Shown here: positions 12,880-25,021 of the stretch, in pieces
How positions within the stretch are numbered: the first letter of the stretch is position 1
Layout of the letters: each line of letters starts with the position of its first letter
DNA from: Rhodeus uyekii
Taxonomy: Eukaryota; Chordata; Actinopteri; Cypriniformes; Acheilognathidae
Length of the DNA: 64,000 nt
Assembly (NCBI GenBank): GCA_037043235.1
Contig: JAWRVZ010000014.1
Location: forward strand, 4,526,001-4,590,000
Reading direction: 5' to 3'
Program-made: the position numbers and the translations under genes
The notes under the pieces: model-generated
The model's database searches: none
What the model was told of the DNA's origin: nothing
What the model saw: the letters and a program-made list of their open reading frames with translations, nothing else

Positions 12880-13320
12880 CGTTGAAATCAGAAACTTTTG
12901 TTAGTTATCAATCACTTGACCTCCTTATCATCGCTAGTTTCCGCACTCTTTCCCTCGCTGCTGACCTCACTGCCCCTTTCATAGACCACTTCCTGTTTCT
13001 TTCCATGTGCATCCCTTGTCATCCCTTTCATTTGCGTAGTCAATCACTCTTCACATTAGTCTCGTCACCTGTTCTCCATTATCCCGTGTATATAAGCCCT
13101 CATGTGTTCTCTTGTCTTTGTCAGTTGTGAGCAATGTTAGCTGTGTGTGATATTCTCTGTTTCTGCTTGTTCTCTGCACTCTCCATTGTTATCTCCTGTT
13201 TTTGCACGTCTGCTTTTAAAGTTATATTTAAAGTGTGTTTGGTTTTGTTAAAATAAAGAGAGTTTTTTTTGGAACCTGTTCGCCCCTCGCCTCCATTATC
13301 CCACACCACAATGTGTAACA
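12880..13320 (+). mobile_element. LTR-like sequence, plus strand
   Basis: Shows the promoter-to-polyA order of an LTR: GTGTATATAAGCCCTCATGTG at about 13086, pyrimidine-rich sequence, then AAAATAAAGAGAG at about 13249 and a 3' end near CACAATGTGTAACA (13307-13320). Its plan matches the solo LTRs elsewhere in the window. The 5' end is not resolved, so boundaries are approximate. Confidence 0.45.
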
Positions 13321-13473
13321 GGCACTTTGAACTGTGTTCAAAGTTTTGAGCTAAAAGAACAATTAGCTGCAAATACATTTTTGATCCATTATAGTTCTAG
13401 TAGCAGAACTGCAAACCCAGCTTTGTTTTGTGAAATAATCTTTACTACTACTAAATGGAAGGTAATGATAATA

Positions 13474-14115
13474 CAGTAGAACCCCGACTTACGAAACGCT
13501 CTACGTACGAAAAATTCAACATACGATAAAAGATTTCAGGGTTTTTTTTGCCCGAGTAACGACAAAATGATCGAGATGCGAAAAAACACTTTCGAGTTTT
13601 GTTTTGAAATTCGCGCTGATTTTGGTTCGGGTTGAATGAAGGCTACAGTTTGTCCGGTCAGAACAATGATGTCTCACTCAGGGAATAATCCAAAACTGGT
13701 ATTTATTAAAGGTGCATAGATGTGTGGTTACGCATGATTGATAAAATTTCAACGATTGGCACTAATTCCCTGTATTTCACTCAATAAACTATATATACAA
13801 TCTTCAGCCGATCTCTTTTACCTGAATCATCCGTCAGCTCTCTCAGATGGAAAGATTTGGAATAGTCCATTTCGCACTGAATGACAGGGATGGCTGGAAT
13901 AGTCCATGTAAGAAGGGGAACACTTTTAACAATCCTGCTCTTCTATTGGTCAGCATTGTGCCTAGTTAACATAAACTTTTTTCTAATCACTCACCATGGA
14001 TGTGAAGATTGTTTCTGAAGTCAAAAGGAAGAAGAGGATGCTTTTCATTGTGTTGAAAAGGGAGATAATTTAGAAGTACGGATCTGCGATCCGCTTCATC
14101 CCATGCTAAATGTAT
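13474..14115 (+). mobile_element. Tigger/pogo-like transposon, 5' fragment
   Basis: The left end CAGTAGAACCCCGACTTACG sits next to a TA (13472-13473) and is followed by repeated TACGAA motifs. From ATG 13996 a short frame resembles the CENP-B-like helix-turn-helix start of Tigger transposases (KRKKRMLFIVLKREII) before breaking. No right terminus is found. Sequence between about 13640 and 13980 looks unrelated and may be an insertion. Confidence 0.6.
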
Positions 14116-14452
14116 TTTTTTTTTTTTTAAGGCTTGGAATGGATTAGACAATTAACATGTGAAAGCCTGACTGACTTACAAAGCCAACCTCTGTAATATT
14201 AAACTGTTGTTATTATTGTTAACTTGAACTGAAACTAAAACTATTAAACTGTGTTTGGTAATTGAAAGCTGAAATAAAATTAAATTAAAATTTTAGATGA
14301 AAGACGTATGTACACGTATAGACGTGCATATGTTGCCTTGACAACATATACAAATAAATACATTTTAATTGTAGTAAAACTGAAATAAAAATGCATTAAA
14401 GCTAAACATATATATAAAATATAATAAAAATGCTAAATCACAACAATAATAC

Positions 14453-14746
14453 TGTCACGATTCTGTCATCCCTGTCTTCGTGGTTGTCATGTTTACCTGT
14501 TAACTCCCCTTTTGTTTGCTCAAAAGGGGTTAATTACCTTGCACTAATTACCTCATCAGTCCCGTCAGCTGTTCCCACTTCCCTAATCATCCTCTGTGTA
14601 TTTAAGCCTTGTGTTGGTCTTATTCTGTGTCCGTTCTCATCGTTACTGTGTCGTGTGCATGTCTGACTGAGTTGCTTGTTTAAATAAATGTTATATGTAT
14701 CGTTTGTCTTCGTCTTCGAGCATTCATGCAGCACGCACCCCTGACA
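14453..14746 (+). mobile_element. Solo LTR, plus strand
   Basis: Begins TGTCACGATTCTGTCA and ends CACCCCTGACA. Inside are TGTGTATTTAAGCC (TATA-like, about 14595) and AAATAAATG (polyA signal, about 14681). Flanking pentamers AATAC (14448-14452) and ATTAC (14747-14751) match at 4 of 5 bases, as expected for an aged 5-bp target duplication. Confidence 0.75.
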
Positions 14747-14930
14747 ATTACTAAAACTTAAAATAAAATTAATGAATTAAAGTCAATTTAAAGTACTTCT
14801 AAAATAACATCGATAATAAAATAATATTAATTTTGGACTTCCAGTAGATCTATTAGACACATTTTTGATGTTTACTTTGTTTTTCATTTTATTTTTCAAT
14901 AGATTTTAATATTTTATGTAACCTATTTCA

Positions 14931-15205
14931 GTGACACTTTTATTACTTTATGACATTAGTCAACTACATTAGTTAACTTAAAGTAACAATGAACAATCCT
15001 TCAACATTACAGCGTTTATAATCTGGACATTTACTAAAACATTTTTAAGATCAAATGTTAACATCTGTTAATATTAGTTCATACACTGTGAATTAACATT
15101 TGATTTAATAAATGCTGTAAAAATATATTTCGTCACCATTTTGTTCCTTATGTTAATGCACTAGAACTAATGCTAAGAACTGAGACTTTATTGTAAAGTG
15201 TTACC
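14931..15205. repeat. AT-rich inverted-repeat element (MITE-like)
   Basis: The left edge (GTGACACTTTTATTAC) and right edge (CTTTATTGTAAAGTGTTACC) are approximate inverted repeats. The inside is full of GTTAACAT/ATTAGTTAA motifs in both orientations. It resembles a common palindromic fish repeat. Confidence 0.55.
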
Positions 15206-15796
15206 TCTATCTATAACACCACCCCTAAATTGAACATAAAAACAAAATGAACAATGATTGGTTGCTTTGGGTGCTAATCAGGCCTTCTCTTCCTCTAGTG
15301 GTTGGTTCTCAGCCAGAATAACCTGCAGTGAAGACTAGATTTTAAAGAGCAATTTGGCCCTGGCATTTAATCTATATATTCCAGGCTCCCTCTGGATTTG
15401 AAAGTCTACAATCTTGATATGTTTCATCCCTATGCATTTTGATTATGACTGTATAGATTTTTTGTCCTCCATCAATAAGGTTGACCAGGCAGCCAGCTAT
15501 AGACAATATAGGGGCTATGGGACAGTTCTCCAATAAAGAATTTATATCGGTAGCATTCTAACAACCTTTGTGTGTCTAGATCTTTCCCGGGATGATGATA
15601 TTACTTAGAAGTTGATGTCTGCAACATTAAGTCTAGTTTCAGGAAGGCTTCTGCTAGAATAGGTATTTATTTTTTGAGGTGATTGGATAGAGGGCAACAC
15701 ACACATGACTATAATAATTACAGACAACCAACATACCTAAATATAATACTGTGAAGTTTGGATTCAATTCCTGTTTTCTTTTTCTTCTTTTTTACA

Positions 15797-16052
15797 ATGG
15801 AATACTTTTATTCAAAAAGGATGCATTAAATTGATCAAAAGGTACAGTAAATCCATTTATATTGTTACAAAAGATAAGGAATGAATATTTAAAAAAAGAA
15901 ATAATTATTGTATACAATAATTTTAAATTATAATAATATTTCAAAATTGTACTGTTTATTTTATTTTTATCAAATAAACACAGCCTTGGTGAGCATAAGA
16001 GACTTATTAAGAAACAAATCTTAGTGACCCCAAACTTTTGAAGTAGTGTGTT
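15797..16052 (-). repeat. Dispersed repeat type A, minus-strand copy
   Basis: On the minus strand it reads CACTACTTCAAAAGTTTGGG, GTCACTAAGATTTG, CTCACCAAGGCTGTG, ending with AATAAAAGTATTCCATTG. This is the most complete copy of the 2269-2500 family in the window. Confidence 0.65.
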
Positions 16053-16059
16053 CACCTCA

Positions 16060-17520
16060 CACATTGCTTGATCTTGAGATTTATGTAGACAACCCATTTT
16101 CAAGTCATATTCTCAATTCATATCACCTTGAAATGCCAATTCATTACAAATTAAACAACTTGAATGATGTATACTGATGAATGAATATAATAAAGCAGCA
16201 TCATCTGCATTAGTGTTTGCATTAGTCAGCCGCACTTCCAGAATCCTTATGCATCATGGGAGAATATGTCCAAATGAGTCAGCCATTCCTCTTGGTGCTG
16301 ATGTTGTGGCTATTTTTTTTCCCCACAGCTGTGAGTCCAGCTGTTATGGTTTCAGTACCATATTGGGAGTTGCGTCATGCGCATAAAAAAGTCAGACATG
16401 TGGACATGACAAAACGACTATGCATATGTGTGTGAATTTGACTGTTAAAATACACCAGGTTGTATCAAGATTTGTGTTTGAAGGTCTGCAAACTGCTTTA
16501 CAAATGTTCTAAATATGTGTGAACATGCTTTACAGTGTGCATGAATAAATTGTTTTGCAATTACACGAAGGGTTGCGGAAACATATTGCACAGTAGTCCT
16601 TGGGGACGGCGAGAGGGAAGCAATTTAAATCTGTTGCCATAAGTTCATTATGTTGTGGAGTGTTTGTTTTATGATAGGATGAGTGTGTGCACATTCAGAT
16701 GAGAGTTGAATTCAAGAGCTAGTCATCGCAAATCTACACTGTTTAAAGCGGTAAGTATCGTAATGGAGAAAGGAACATGCAATAATCTGTTTTTAATGGG
16801 AGGTGAGTGGGTGGACTGACAGGTGTTGTAGAAATATAGACTATGTGATAATTGTGAATATAAGAGCTATGCTTTAAAGATGATGTGAATAACTGTTTTA
16901 CATGGTGAGAGAATAGGGGTTTCACACTATTTAAGGAATAATTGTACTAGATATTTAAAATGCTGCTAAACATGCTCATTTTCCTATCTGCTGTTCTCAC
17001 AGTACATTCCAATGTCTTTTGATAGTCTAGTGAAAGACAGAACAAATAACATGCCGGTTAGACGTCATCCAGCTCCACCATGCTATAAACAGCAGGTCAA
17101 GTTGAGAAAATCACATGCTGTTACTTTGGCTTCCTTATACAAGCGCCCACACATAATCAATACTTAAATTGAATGAAGTAGTTAAAGTGCTGTGTGTAAT
17201 TGGAATCAAAACACGATTCAGCTAATTACACAATTCTCTCTTAACAGAGGTCGAGGGGTTATCTGAGACAAGACTGTTTTTTCGGTTATCTGACAGGTTT
17301 ATTGACCTCAACAGCCACCACATACTGACAGAGCTCCTTTCGTTAGAAAGCCTTTGGATTCAGGTATGCCCTTTTTGTTGTTACATATCAGTCTTCCTCT
17401 CTGAACTCTATTCTTGGTCTTTCAATCAATACACTCACAAGGCTATAAATTCCCCGTCTGTGTGTGTTTCATTAAGTGCGCCTGATTCTCCCTCCGCCCA
17501 TTGAGCAGTGTAACACCTCT
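16060..17520. other. No gene recognised
   Basis: Unique-looking moderate-AT sequence. The small frames at 16177-16386 and 16743-16925 show no family resemblance. Confidence 0.45.
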
Positions 17521-17527
17521 TCTAGTG

Positions 17528-17528
<1 letters not shown>

Positions 17529-17562
<34 letters not shown>
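17529..17562. repeat. Poly(C) tract, 34 bases
   Basis: Thirty-four uninterrupted C, in the context TAGTGA then AGGCCAC. Such a long C homopolymer is rare in vertebrate DNA and can form an i-motif (C strand) or G-quadruplex (G strand). The length could be a sequencing or assembly effect. Confidence 0.95.
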
Positions 17563-18049
17563 AGGCCACAAAATCAATCAATACGGTAATTAATGCATAC
17601 ACACCAGGTGTTCTGTCTGAGCTAAGAACCATGAGGGGAAGTGCAGGGCTTTATTTTATCTCTATGTAACACTGCGTGAAAATTTGTGACTCAGAAAATA
17701 GATTATTCTCGTTCACTTGACAGCTGTTGTATGTTGGATTGATTAGATATGGGCATGAGTGGGATGTTTTTGCATAAAGAAAAACAGATTCTGGCTGGAA
17801 TTAACTAATTAACAGTAAACCAGAGTTCTTTTGTCTCTGTGTGTCAATATGGCAAACCCTTGATCAGGCCAATGAGAGAAGTGTCGCTGTCCGTGGTGCT
17901 GAAGTGATGATCGCCAACAGTAGTAACAGGACCTCAGGGAGCAACTGAAAAGTCTTTCAGATCGCCGTTAATCGACATGTTGTAATGATCTAAATGAATA
18001 TGGATTGTGTATGGGTGCTAATAACTGACCGATAGACTATTTAATCAAC

Positions 18050-18385
18050 ATCGTCACGCTGTCCTCGTGGGCTGAGTTTGGTCTAATTTAGCCAAGCACA
18101 CGCTCTCTCCATTTATTTGTACTTCCTCCCTTCTCATTCTTTTGCGGCAGCAGATTAAAGTTCACACGCCATTAGTCACGGTGGGGTGTTGCGCGCGGGT
18201 ACCGCGCCGAGAAATCTTCTTTGTGTCAGGATCGCTTTGTCCCGCCGCGGCGGCTTATCTCTGGGACGAACGCACAATTACTTTTTAACGATTTCATGCA
18301 GGTTCATTACGAGAGCAGAGGGCCGCGCACAGAGACTTATAAAAGGTAATCAGACATAATTAAGCTCGCACCGGTGCCTATCGTA
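18050..18385. promoter_or_regulatory. CpG-rich unique block, candidate distal regulatory element
   Basis: An island of high-complexity, CpG-rich sequence (GTTGCGCGCGGGTACCGCGC, CCCGCCGCGGCGGC, GGGCCGCGCAC) between AT-rich flanks. It also has TAATTA-like and ATTAGTCA motifs and no coding frame. About 6.6 kb upstream of the epha6 start. It could be an enhancer, an upstream promoter or a non-coding first exon. The function is inference. Confidence 0.45.
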
Positions 18386-18389
18386 TAGA

Positions 18390-19710
18390 AGAATGTGGTC
18401 AAACTTCAGTGCCGTGACCCATGCTTTTATAGACCTAAATATCAAGAGACCTTTTCACATTAGCGTCTCCCTATCTCTCTTTCTTGCTTTGTATTTTAGA
18501 GTGGGCATGTGTTTAAATAATTCACAAAAATATCTTCACAGAAACCACATTTGCTCCAAACTCTGTGTAACATATGCATTTTGGCCTCCATCCAATACTG
18601 ACCCTAACAAATACAAACATATCTTTTAAAGGACCCAAGGTCTAATAGCTTATGGTTCTTTTATGGCAGACAGTGGAAAGACAGAGTGGGGAAGCTTTCA
18701 TCTTTTTGTAAAAACTCTGTCAGCTTTAAAGAGACTGCCAGTGCATGTACATTATCAATCTTGCAAGTGACAGCTTCATAGATGAGAGTCCGGGAGTCTC
18801 GTGGTGTGGAGAAAGCCAAACAGCTGTGCTTCTTTTAACCATCATTTGATGTTTTCTTTTCCCAGCCAATCAATTTTTTTTTCTAAGAGACAAATCTTGT
18901 CATCTTCTCAGTGCTAGGTGTAATGTTCTTGAAATCAAAAGGTTTTTGTTCCTTGCTGCTCACACGCGCATGCACACTCTTTCACTCACTCACACACATA
19001 CGCACACAGTCTTTAAATGGATTAGACTATTGAGATGCTCCTTTTGTTTTCTGTGGAACAAATGTAGAAATATAGATAGCTCTTTTGATGACAATAAATG
19101 GAAACAGATGCCAAAATCATTTAACACATCCATGACGACAGCTCAGCTAATATTGTAAGTAAAAGAAATAAATGGAATATAAAATCTGCCATTCAGTAAA
19201 TACAGTAAAAAATATTTAATGAACAAACATTGGATTATGACATGGTATTTTGATTGTTTATCATTGAAGTTATCATGCCAATTACAGTGTGTCAGATCTC
19301 TTTAGATATTTACTGATAAACTTTGACAGCATGCTAAATGAGATTGCAGCACACACCTCGGTGATGAGTGTCCCTGACTGGATATTATAATATTCTTATA
19401 AAAGCCAATCAAAAATAACCAAGCTTAAACTCAGATATTGTATTTAGGGTAAGCATTTTGTAATGCAAGTATATTGTCACAGATCAGCCAGGCTCCACTG
19501 TCAGCCAATCACAATGTTATATTACTAAATTATGTTATATTACAGTACAGAATACTGATCAACTCCTTCCAGCACCAATCACCTCAGTATATGAGCACAC
19601 ACCTGAAGCACTCATATTGTCTGCTCTCTTTTGAGCAATAGGACTAACATGCTTCTTGAAAGTTCCCGAAGCATAACTGTTTCTCCATTATCTTCCAGTT
19701 CCCTGCTGTC
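18390..19710. other. No gene recognised
   Basis: Apart from a degenerate CA/CTCA tract around 18960-19010, nothing identifiable. Confidence 0.45.
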
Positions 19711-19713
19711 TAC

Positions 19714-20640
19714 AGTGGTGTGAAAAAGAGTTTTCCCCCTTCCAGAATATGTTGTTTTGGATGGTTATCACACCTAAATGTTTCAGGTCATCAAACTAAT
19801 TTAAATATTAGTCAAAGATAACACAAGTAAACACAAAATGCCATTTTTTATATGAATGTTGTTATTATTAAGGGAAAAATAAATGAAAACCAATTTGGGC
19901 CTATATGTGAAAAAGTGCTTGCTTCTAAACCTAATAACTGGTCGGGTCACCCCAACTGGTTGGTTGGGTCAAGCATTTATGCTTACTTGCAATGAGTTTT
20001 TTTACAGAGCTGTCCAGGACTTTTGGCCCAATATCTTTGCAGAATTGTTGTAATTCAGCCACATAGGAGGGTTTTCGAGAATTAACTGCCTTTTAAGTTT
20101 ATTTTGTTTTTCTTCAGCCATTCAGATGTGGACTTGCTGGTGTAATTTTGGATCATTATCTTGCTACAGAACCCAAGTTTTCTTCAGCTTTAGGTCACAA
20201 ACAGATTGCCAGATGTTCTCCTTCAGAATTTTTTGGTAGACAGTAGAATTCATGGTTTCATTTATCACAGCAAGTCTTCCAGGTTCTGAAGCTGCAAAAC
20301 AGCCTCAGACCATCACACTACCACCACCATATTTTACTGTTGGTATGATGTTTGTTTTTCTGAAATGCTGTTTTACTTTTACAACAGATGTAATGAAACA
20401 CACACCTTCCAAAAAATGCAACTTTTTTCTTGTCAGTCCACACGGTATTTTCCCCAAAGTCTTGGGGATCATCAAAAGGTTTGCTGGCAAAAATTAGATG
20501 AGCTTTAATGTTATTTTTACTCTGCAGTGGGACCTCTTAGATTTCGTTGCGGCACTCTTGGGGTAATTTTTATCAGCCGGTGATTTGTTCCTGAAATTCT
20601 CTGGATCTCAGCATGATGTCTAGCTTTTGAAGATATTTTG
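19714..20640 (-). mobile_element. Tc1-like transposon, 3' part, minus strand
   Basis: The terminus CAGTGGTGTGAAAAAGAGTT follows a TA (19712-19713). Reading inward on the minus strand the sequence is the 3' half of a Tc1-family transposase gene, ending near CCAGTTATTAGG (about 19930). The element is cut off near 20640, where a LINE tail begins, so it lacks the other terminus. The 50349-50925 fragment carries the opposite half of the same family. Confidence 0.8.
20305..20490 (-). pseudogene. Tc1-like transposase fragment
   Basis: The open minus-strand segment includes FRKTNIIPTVKYGGGSVMV, the conserved block shortly before the second catalytic Asp region of Tc1 DD34E transposases. It is followed in other frames by degraded sequence (plus-strand CAGCCATTCAGATGTGGACTTG is the reverse complement of the SEWLK region). 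It is frameshifted and non-functional. Confidence 0.75.
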
Positions 20641-20656
20641 GTCTACCTCACTTTTT

Positions 20657-21960
20657 CAAGTCAAGTCTAGTGAAGTCACCTTTATTTATATAGCGCATAC
20701 AATAGAGATTGTTTCAAAGCAACTTTACAGTGGTCTCAGGAAAAAAAAAAAAGAAGAGCAGGCCAATCAGTAATATTGATAAATATTGAGTGTTAAGTGT
20801 CCCCAACTAAGCATGCCAGCGGCGACAGTGGCAAGGAACCAAAACTCCAGTACGTGACAGAATGAATGAAAAAAAGAAATGGAGAAAAAAAGAATTATTT
20901 TTTTTGGGAGAAACAAGGCTCAGTTGGGGGACCAGTTCTCCTCTAGCCAACAGACTTATACCAACTGGCCAACAGTGCATGATATAGTGCATATTATATT
21001 TACAACATTTTATTTCAAAATATTAAATCCAGTTCGTCTGGTTGAATATCGGGTTCATGAGGCCTTCACATCTAGTAGAGTCACGGTCTCCGCAGACACT
21101 TCAGGGCAGTGCTGTGCTCGTGTCCAGCTGCAGGTCCTCATCTGATCTGGATACAGCCCAGATCCTGCTGACAATGGTAACCTCGGAATAAACAGAGACT
21201 AATATCAGTGTAGATGCCATTCTTCTTACGATGTAACGAGTACATCAGGAGTTATGGGAAGACTTACCGATTCTGGCTGAACTAAATTATGCAGCCTAAC
21301 AATCATTTTACATTATTAAAAAATAATAAAAATTAGTTATAAAATATATTTTTTTTTAAATTAAAAAATAATTATAATAATGATATGTGTTTTTAGTCTA
21401 GATTTAAACTTAAAGAGTGTGTCTGCTTCCCAAACTATATTTGGAAGACTGTTCCATGCAGACAGAGATTAGGTGCTAAATATGAAAAGGATCAACAACC
21501 AGCAGTTGACTGAAATTATAGGCCAGAATTTTGGCCAGAATTTTGAGATCACAATAGACATGAAGGAAAATAATGTGTTAAGAGATCACTCAAGTACTGG
21601 GGAGCTAAACCATTTAATGCTTTGTAAGTAATTAGCAAGATTTTAAAATTTATCCGGTGTGTAATAGGGAGCCAATGCAGTGTTAACAGAACTGGGCTAC
21701 TATGCTCATACTTTCTGGTTCTAGTAAGAACTCGAGCTTCTGCATTTTGGACCAGCTGGAATTTGTTTATTAAGCGTGCAGGGCAGCCCCCTAGTAAAGC
21801 ATTACAATAATCTAGCCTTGAGTTCTTGAACACATGAACTTACTTTTCTGCATTTGTCATTGAGAGCATATGTCGTAATTTAGATATATTTTTAAGATGG
21901 AAGAATGCTATTTTACAGATACTAGAAATGCGGCTTCCAAATTAAATATTGGCATCAAAG
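20657..21960 (-). mobile_element. CR1/L2-type LINE, 5'-truncated, minus strand
   Basis: The 3' end is at 20657 (plus-strand CAAGTCAAGTCTAGTGAAGTCACCTTTATTTATATAGCGC), the same tail as at 32184-32433. Upstream on the minus strand lies a reverse-transcriptase C-terminal frame (21549-21833). The body between contains deletions and A/T tracts. The 5' edge merges with the LTR at about 22000. Confidence 0.7.
21549..21833 (-). pseudogene. LINE reverse transcriptase C-terminal fragment
   Basis: Reads SRLDYCNALLGG, LVQNAEARVLTRT, LTLHWLPITHRINFKILLI and YKALNGLAPQYLSDLL. This is the characteristic tail of the CR1/L2/Rex1-type LINE polymerase. About 94 codons are open. The catalytic FADD region is not present here. 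Confidence 0.85.
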
Positions 21961-22009
21961 AGCACACCCATGGTTTTAACTGGCGACGAAGACTTGACAG
22001 AGCAGCCAG

Positions 22010-22536
22010 ACAGAGCAGCCAGAATTGACAATGAAGCTGCAAAGGATAACACACATGGGGAGAATAAATATTGACACACAAGGCGGGTAAAGGATGGAGA
22101 ACAGCTGGGGCAAATCAAACAATAACAAGGGAACAAGACAGGTGAGGTTACACTATGACAAGACATGAACACGCATAATCCGCGTTTCCACATGAAACAA
22201 GACAAGACAGCGCGCAGCTAGTGAAAGCACACTGCGTGCAACACAAAACACAACATGAAAGCACACGGTCAATGTAAACACGAACCAGGTGCTTCACAAC
22301 AATACAACAGACAAGAGAGTAGTCATGTGCCTACTCACATGACATAGAGTGCACAAGAACGAGCAAACACTCACAACACAACAACAAGGGCAAACACATG
22401 GGCCATAAATGTCCGAATCCCGACACAAAAAGAAAACTGAACAAGACCAAAACTGAACAAGACCAAAGACACAACAATAGGGAAGCTCTGTCACTGAAAA
22501 ACAAGAAAACACGACCGAAGTGTCAGAACCCTGACA
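22010..22536 (-). mobile_element. LTR, minus strand, boundary partly unclear
   Basis: On the minus strand it begins TGTCAGGGTTCTGACACTTC (from 22536). It shares many blocks with the LTRs at 30134, 49332 and 58621, such as the TCATGTTGTGTTTTGTG and CATGTGTTTGCCC motifs. The inner end near 22010 is not clearly marked by TGACA, so no target duplication could be assigned. Confidence 0.6.
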
Positions 22537-22539
22537 ATC

Positions 22540-23735
22540 ATACATTGCATTTTACATTGTAAAAAAGGTATGTGATTATTCAGAATTTTGTACTTTTGAC
22601 TGGTTTATTTAGCTGTTTTGATTTACATTGATTCACATTTGCATTGATTTCACACTGAAATTCAGTATTTTATTGTAAATAAAATACTTTAACATTTTAT
22701 ACATTTCTGACATATTTTACAGTGTAGAAGTGAAAAGCTTCCTATACATTACACTGGCAAAATGTGTGCTTGGCTCCATTTCAGATGTTCCCACACTGTG
22801 TGTATTACTACTGCTTAACCAGCATAACCTAATTGAAGCGAGCTCCTATATTAAAAATCTGTTTTCCGCAAAACCTCATGTCTCCAGTCAATCAATAAAT
22901 TACATTCAGCATATTGTGTATGCATGATGGCATCGGATGACCTTTAAATGGCTGTGCAAAAATAACCATCCTGAATGGATTGTATGTAGGGGATATGAGG
23001 TGGAAGGAGGGAGTTATTTTCGTATCTGAGACCATTAGACGCCAGTTAGATGTCTGAATTACACAGGCATGACAAGCAGTGTACTCTCACAAGCAGGACA
23101 TCAGTAAGCAATTAATAGGATCTAGACCACAATAGAAAAATCAGGTCACATATTTGCTCTAAGTGTGAATTATAACTTGTTTTCATTTAGAGGGGAACTG
23201 TATGTAAAAAAAAACAAAACAATGTAGAGTGATTGAAAAAATGTAAAAGCATTGCATAGAGTAATGTAATGCTGTTACTATTTTTGCAAATTAAATGTAA
23301 AGTGGATACAGCACCGCACTAGATTGCAATCATGCATTGTGGAATGAATAAATTATGGGGTTGTATTTTTATCATTTGCTGTTCTGTTTTGTTGTTACTG
23401 TTGTTGTTGATTTCACTTTTAGCAAGCTGTGATGTTTTGCTTATTTCTTCATTCATTTAACTGAAATTTTTTTTTTTTTTTATTTCCATCATTGCTGAGC
23501 ATGGTATGCCGAGTGTTAATATTTGTTCATGCAGGCCTGGATGACAACTAGCTACAACTGCCCAATATCATCAGAAGCAATAAGCTTACCACAATAGTAC
23601 TTTTAACTATTTTCTTTCCTTATATATACAATATTGCAAGTTGCAAGTCTAGATTTTCAGTCAGAATTAAGAGTTAATTAATTTGTTAAGTTGTTGTTCT
23701 TCTTGTAAAATAATGCAACCACGCAATGTTTTGAC
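22540..23735. other. No gene or repeat recognised
   Basis: Mixed unique sequence. A moderately GC block at about 22920-23130 has no coding signal. Confidence 0.45.
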
Positions 23736-23739
23736 TGTA

Positions 23740-23938
<199 letters not shown>

Positions 23939-24309
23939 ATTGAAAATTATCCTGCATTGACTTCATATACAAATTCTGAATTTTGATATAAGAAATTATT
24001 GCAAAATATTCCCAAAAACTGTAGAAATGCACTACATCTTTCAGCTATTATTTTAGTATGTGGGTTTGCTGCATTTACATAGTTAAAGTGTGATCAGCTA
24101 AACTTACTGTAGTTGCAATGGTTCAAACGGGCTGAAGAAATGTTTTAACATCTTAAAAATGGAATTAAGTAGGCACATTCGTGATGGAAACGAATTGCAT
24201 ACAGCATATGCAGATTGAATCTGTTGCGTCAGCCTTACAAGAGACACAGACCGAAGAAGACTTTCTGTTAATGTACCATGTTTAAAAAAAAGAAGCAAGC
24301 CAGACTTCC

Positions 24310-24945
24310 CTAGCCTTGAAAGAATCGCGGGACGGCACAGACAGCACAGAGTGGAAGCGAACACCCTCTAGTGCTGATGAGCTGGTCTTCCGTTTAGATC
24401 CTCAAAACTCACTGGGGCTTTTCACCTCAAGATCGCGTTTCGCGCGCCCGAGACTTAAAGCGTCGTGGAAGCTCTCATTCCAGCCAGGTCTGTCTGCGTG
24501 CGCGATACTGATTTGACAAGTTTATGCGCGTGATACTCACCAGGCTCGTGTCGACGGCATATAGTGTCAAGCAGAGAAGCGCCTGTTAACGTTTAGAGAC
24601 GGGGGAAAGCCTGTTAATGGATATTGACGACTGAATAACACAACTAGTCTATCGTTAGTTCAAGTGTTGACAACCAGACATCGTCAGAGATAACTTATCT
24701 TCTCAGACTCGACTCTATTTACGGGGTACATTTTTTGTAAGTTTTTCAAGTGCCGACTATAGTTGTGGGTAATGGGCTGGCATTTCTGTCGCTCTGTCTC
24801 CGCGTTTTCGCGGTGCGGGGAAAGAGGCGGCTGACGCGCAAAATCGTTTACAATAGTTACATTAATTTTATTACTGGTTATTTCGTCGTGGACTCTTTTC
24901 TTTTGTAACTGTCACAGACTTAAGTGCACAACTGGATACAAAAAA
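24310..24945 (+). promoter_or_regulatory. CpG-rich promoter and 5'UTR zone of epha6
   Basis: In an otherwise CpG-poor window this stretch holds dense CpG clusters: around 24325-24360, 24430-24520, 24545-24600 and 24785-24845 (for example CGCGTTTTCGCGG). It ends at the epha6 start codon. Unmethylated CpG-rich DNA of this kind is usual at vertebrate developmental gene promoters. I see no convincing TATA box, so the transcription start is not placed. Two short upstream ORFs (24617-24634 and 24772-24834) and a GTAAGT at 24737-24742 would matter if transcribed. Confidence 0.6.
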
Positions 24946-25021
24946 ATGACTTTTCAAAGATTTTTCTTCGTGTTTGCTTTACCGGGATTGATGTTGTCGG
25001 ACACCGGCCATCCAAACCAAG
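24946..25021 (+). CDS. epha6: epha6 exon 1: start codon and signal peptide
   Basis: The ATG at 24946 opens 25 codons plus one base. It encodes a basic/hydrophobic leader (MTFQRFFFVFALPGLMLSD) typical of a secretory signal peptide, followed by TGHPNQ. The exon ends in a strong donor, G|GTGAGT, with GT at 25022-25023 (phase 1). The start choice is supported by an in-frame TGA at 24832-24834 with no other in-frame ATG between it and 24946. The A-run before the ATG gives an A at -3. The sequence ahead is CpG-rich, as expected for a promoter-proximal first exon. Confidence 0.85.
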
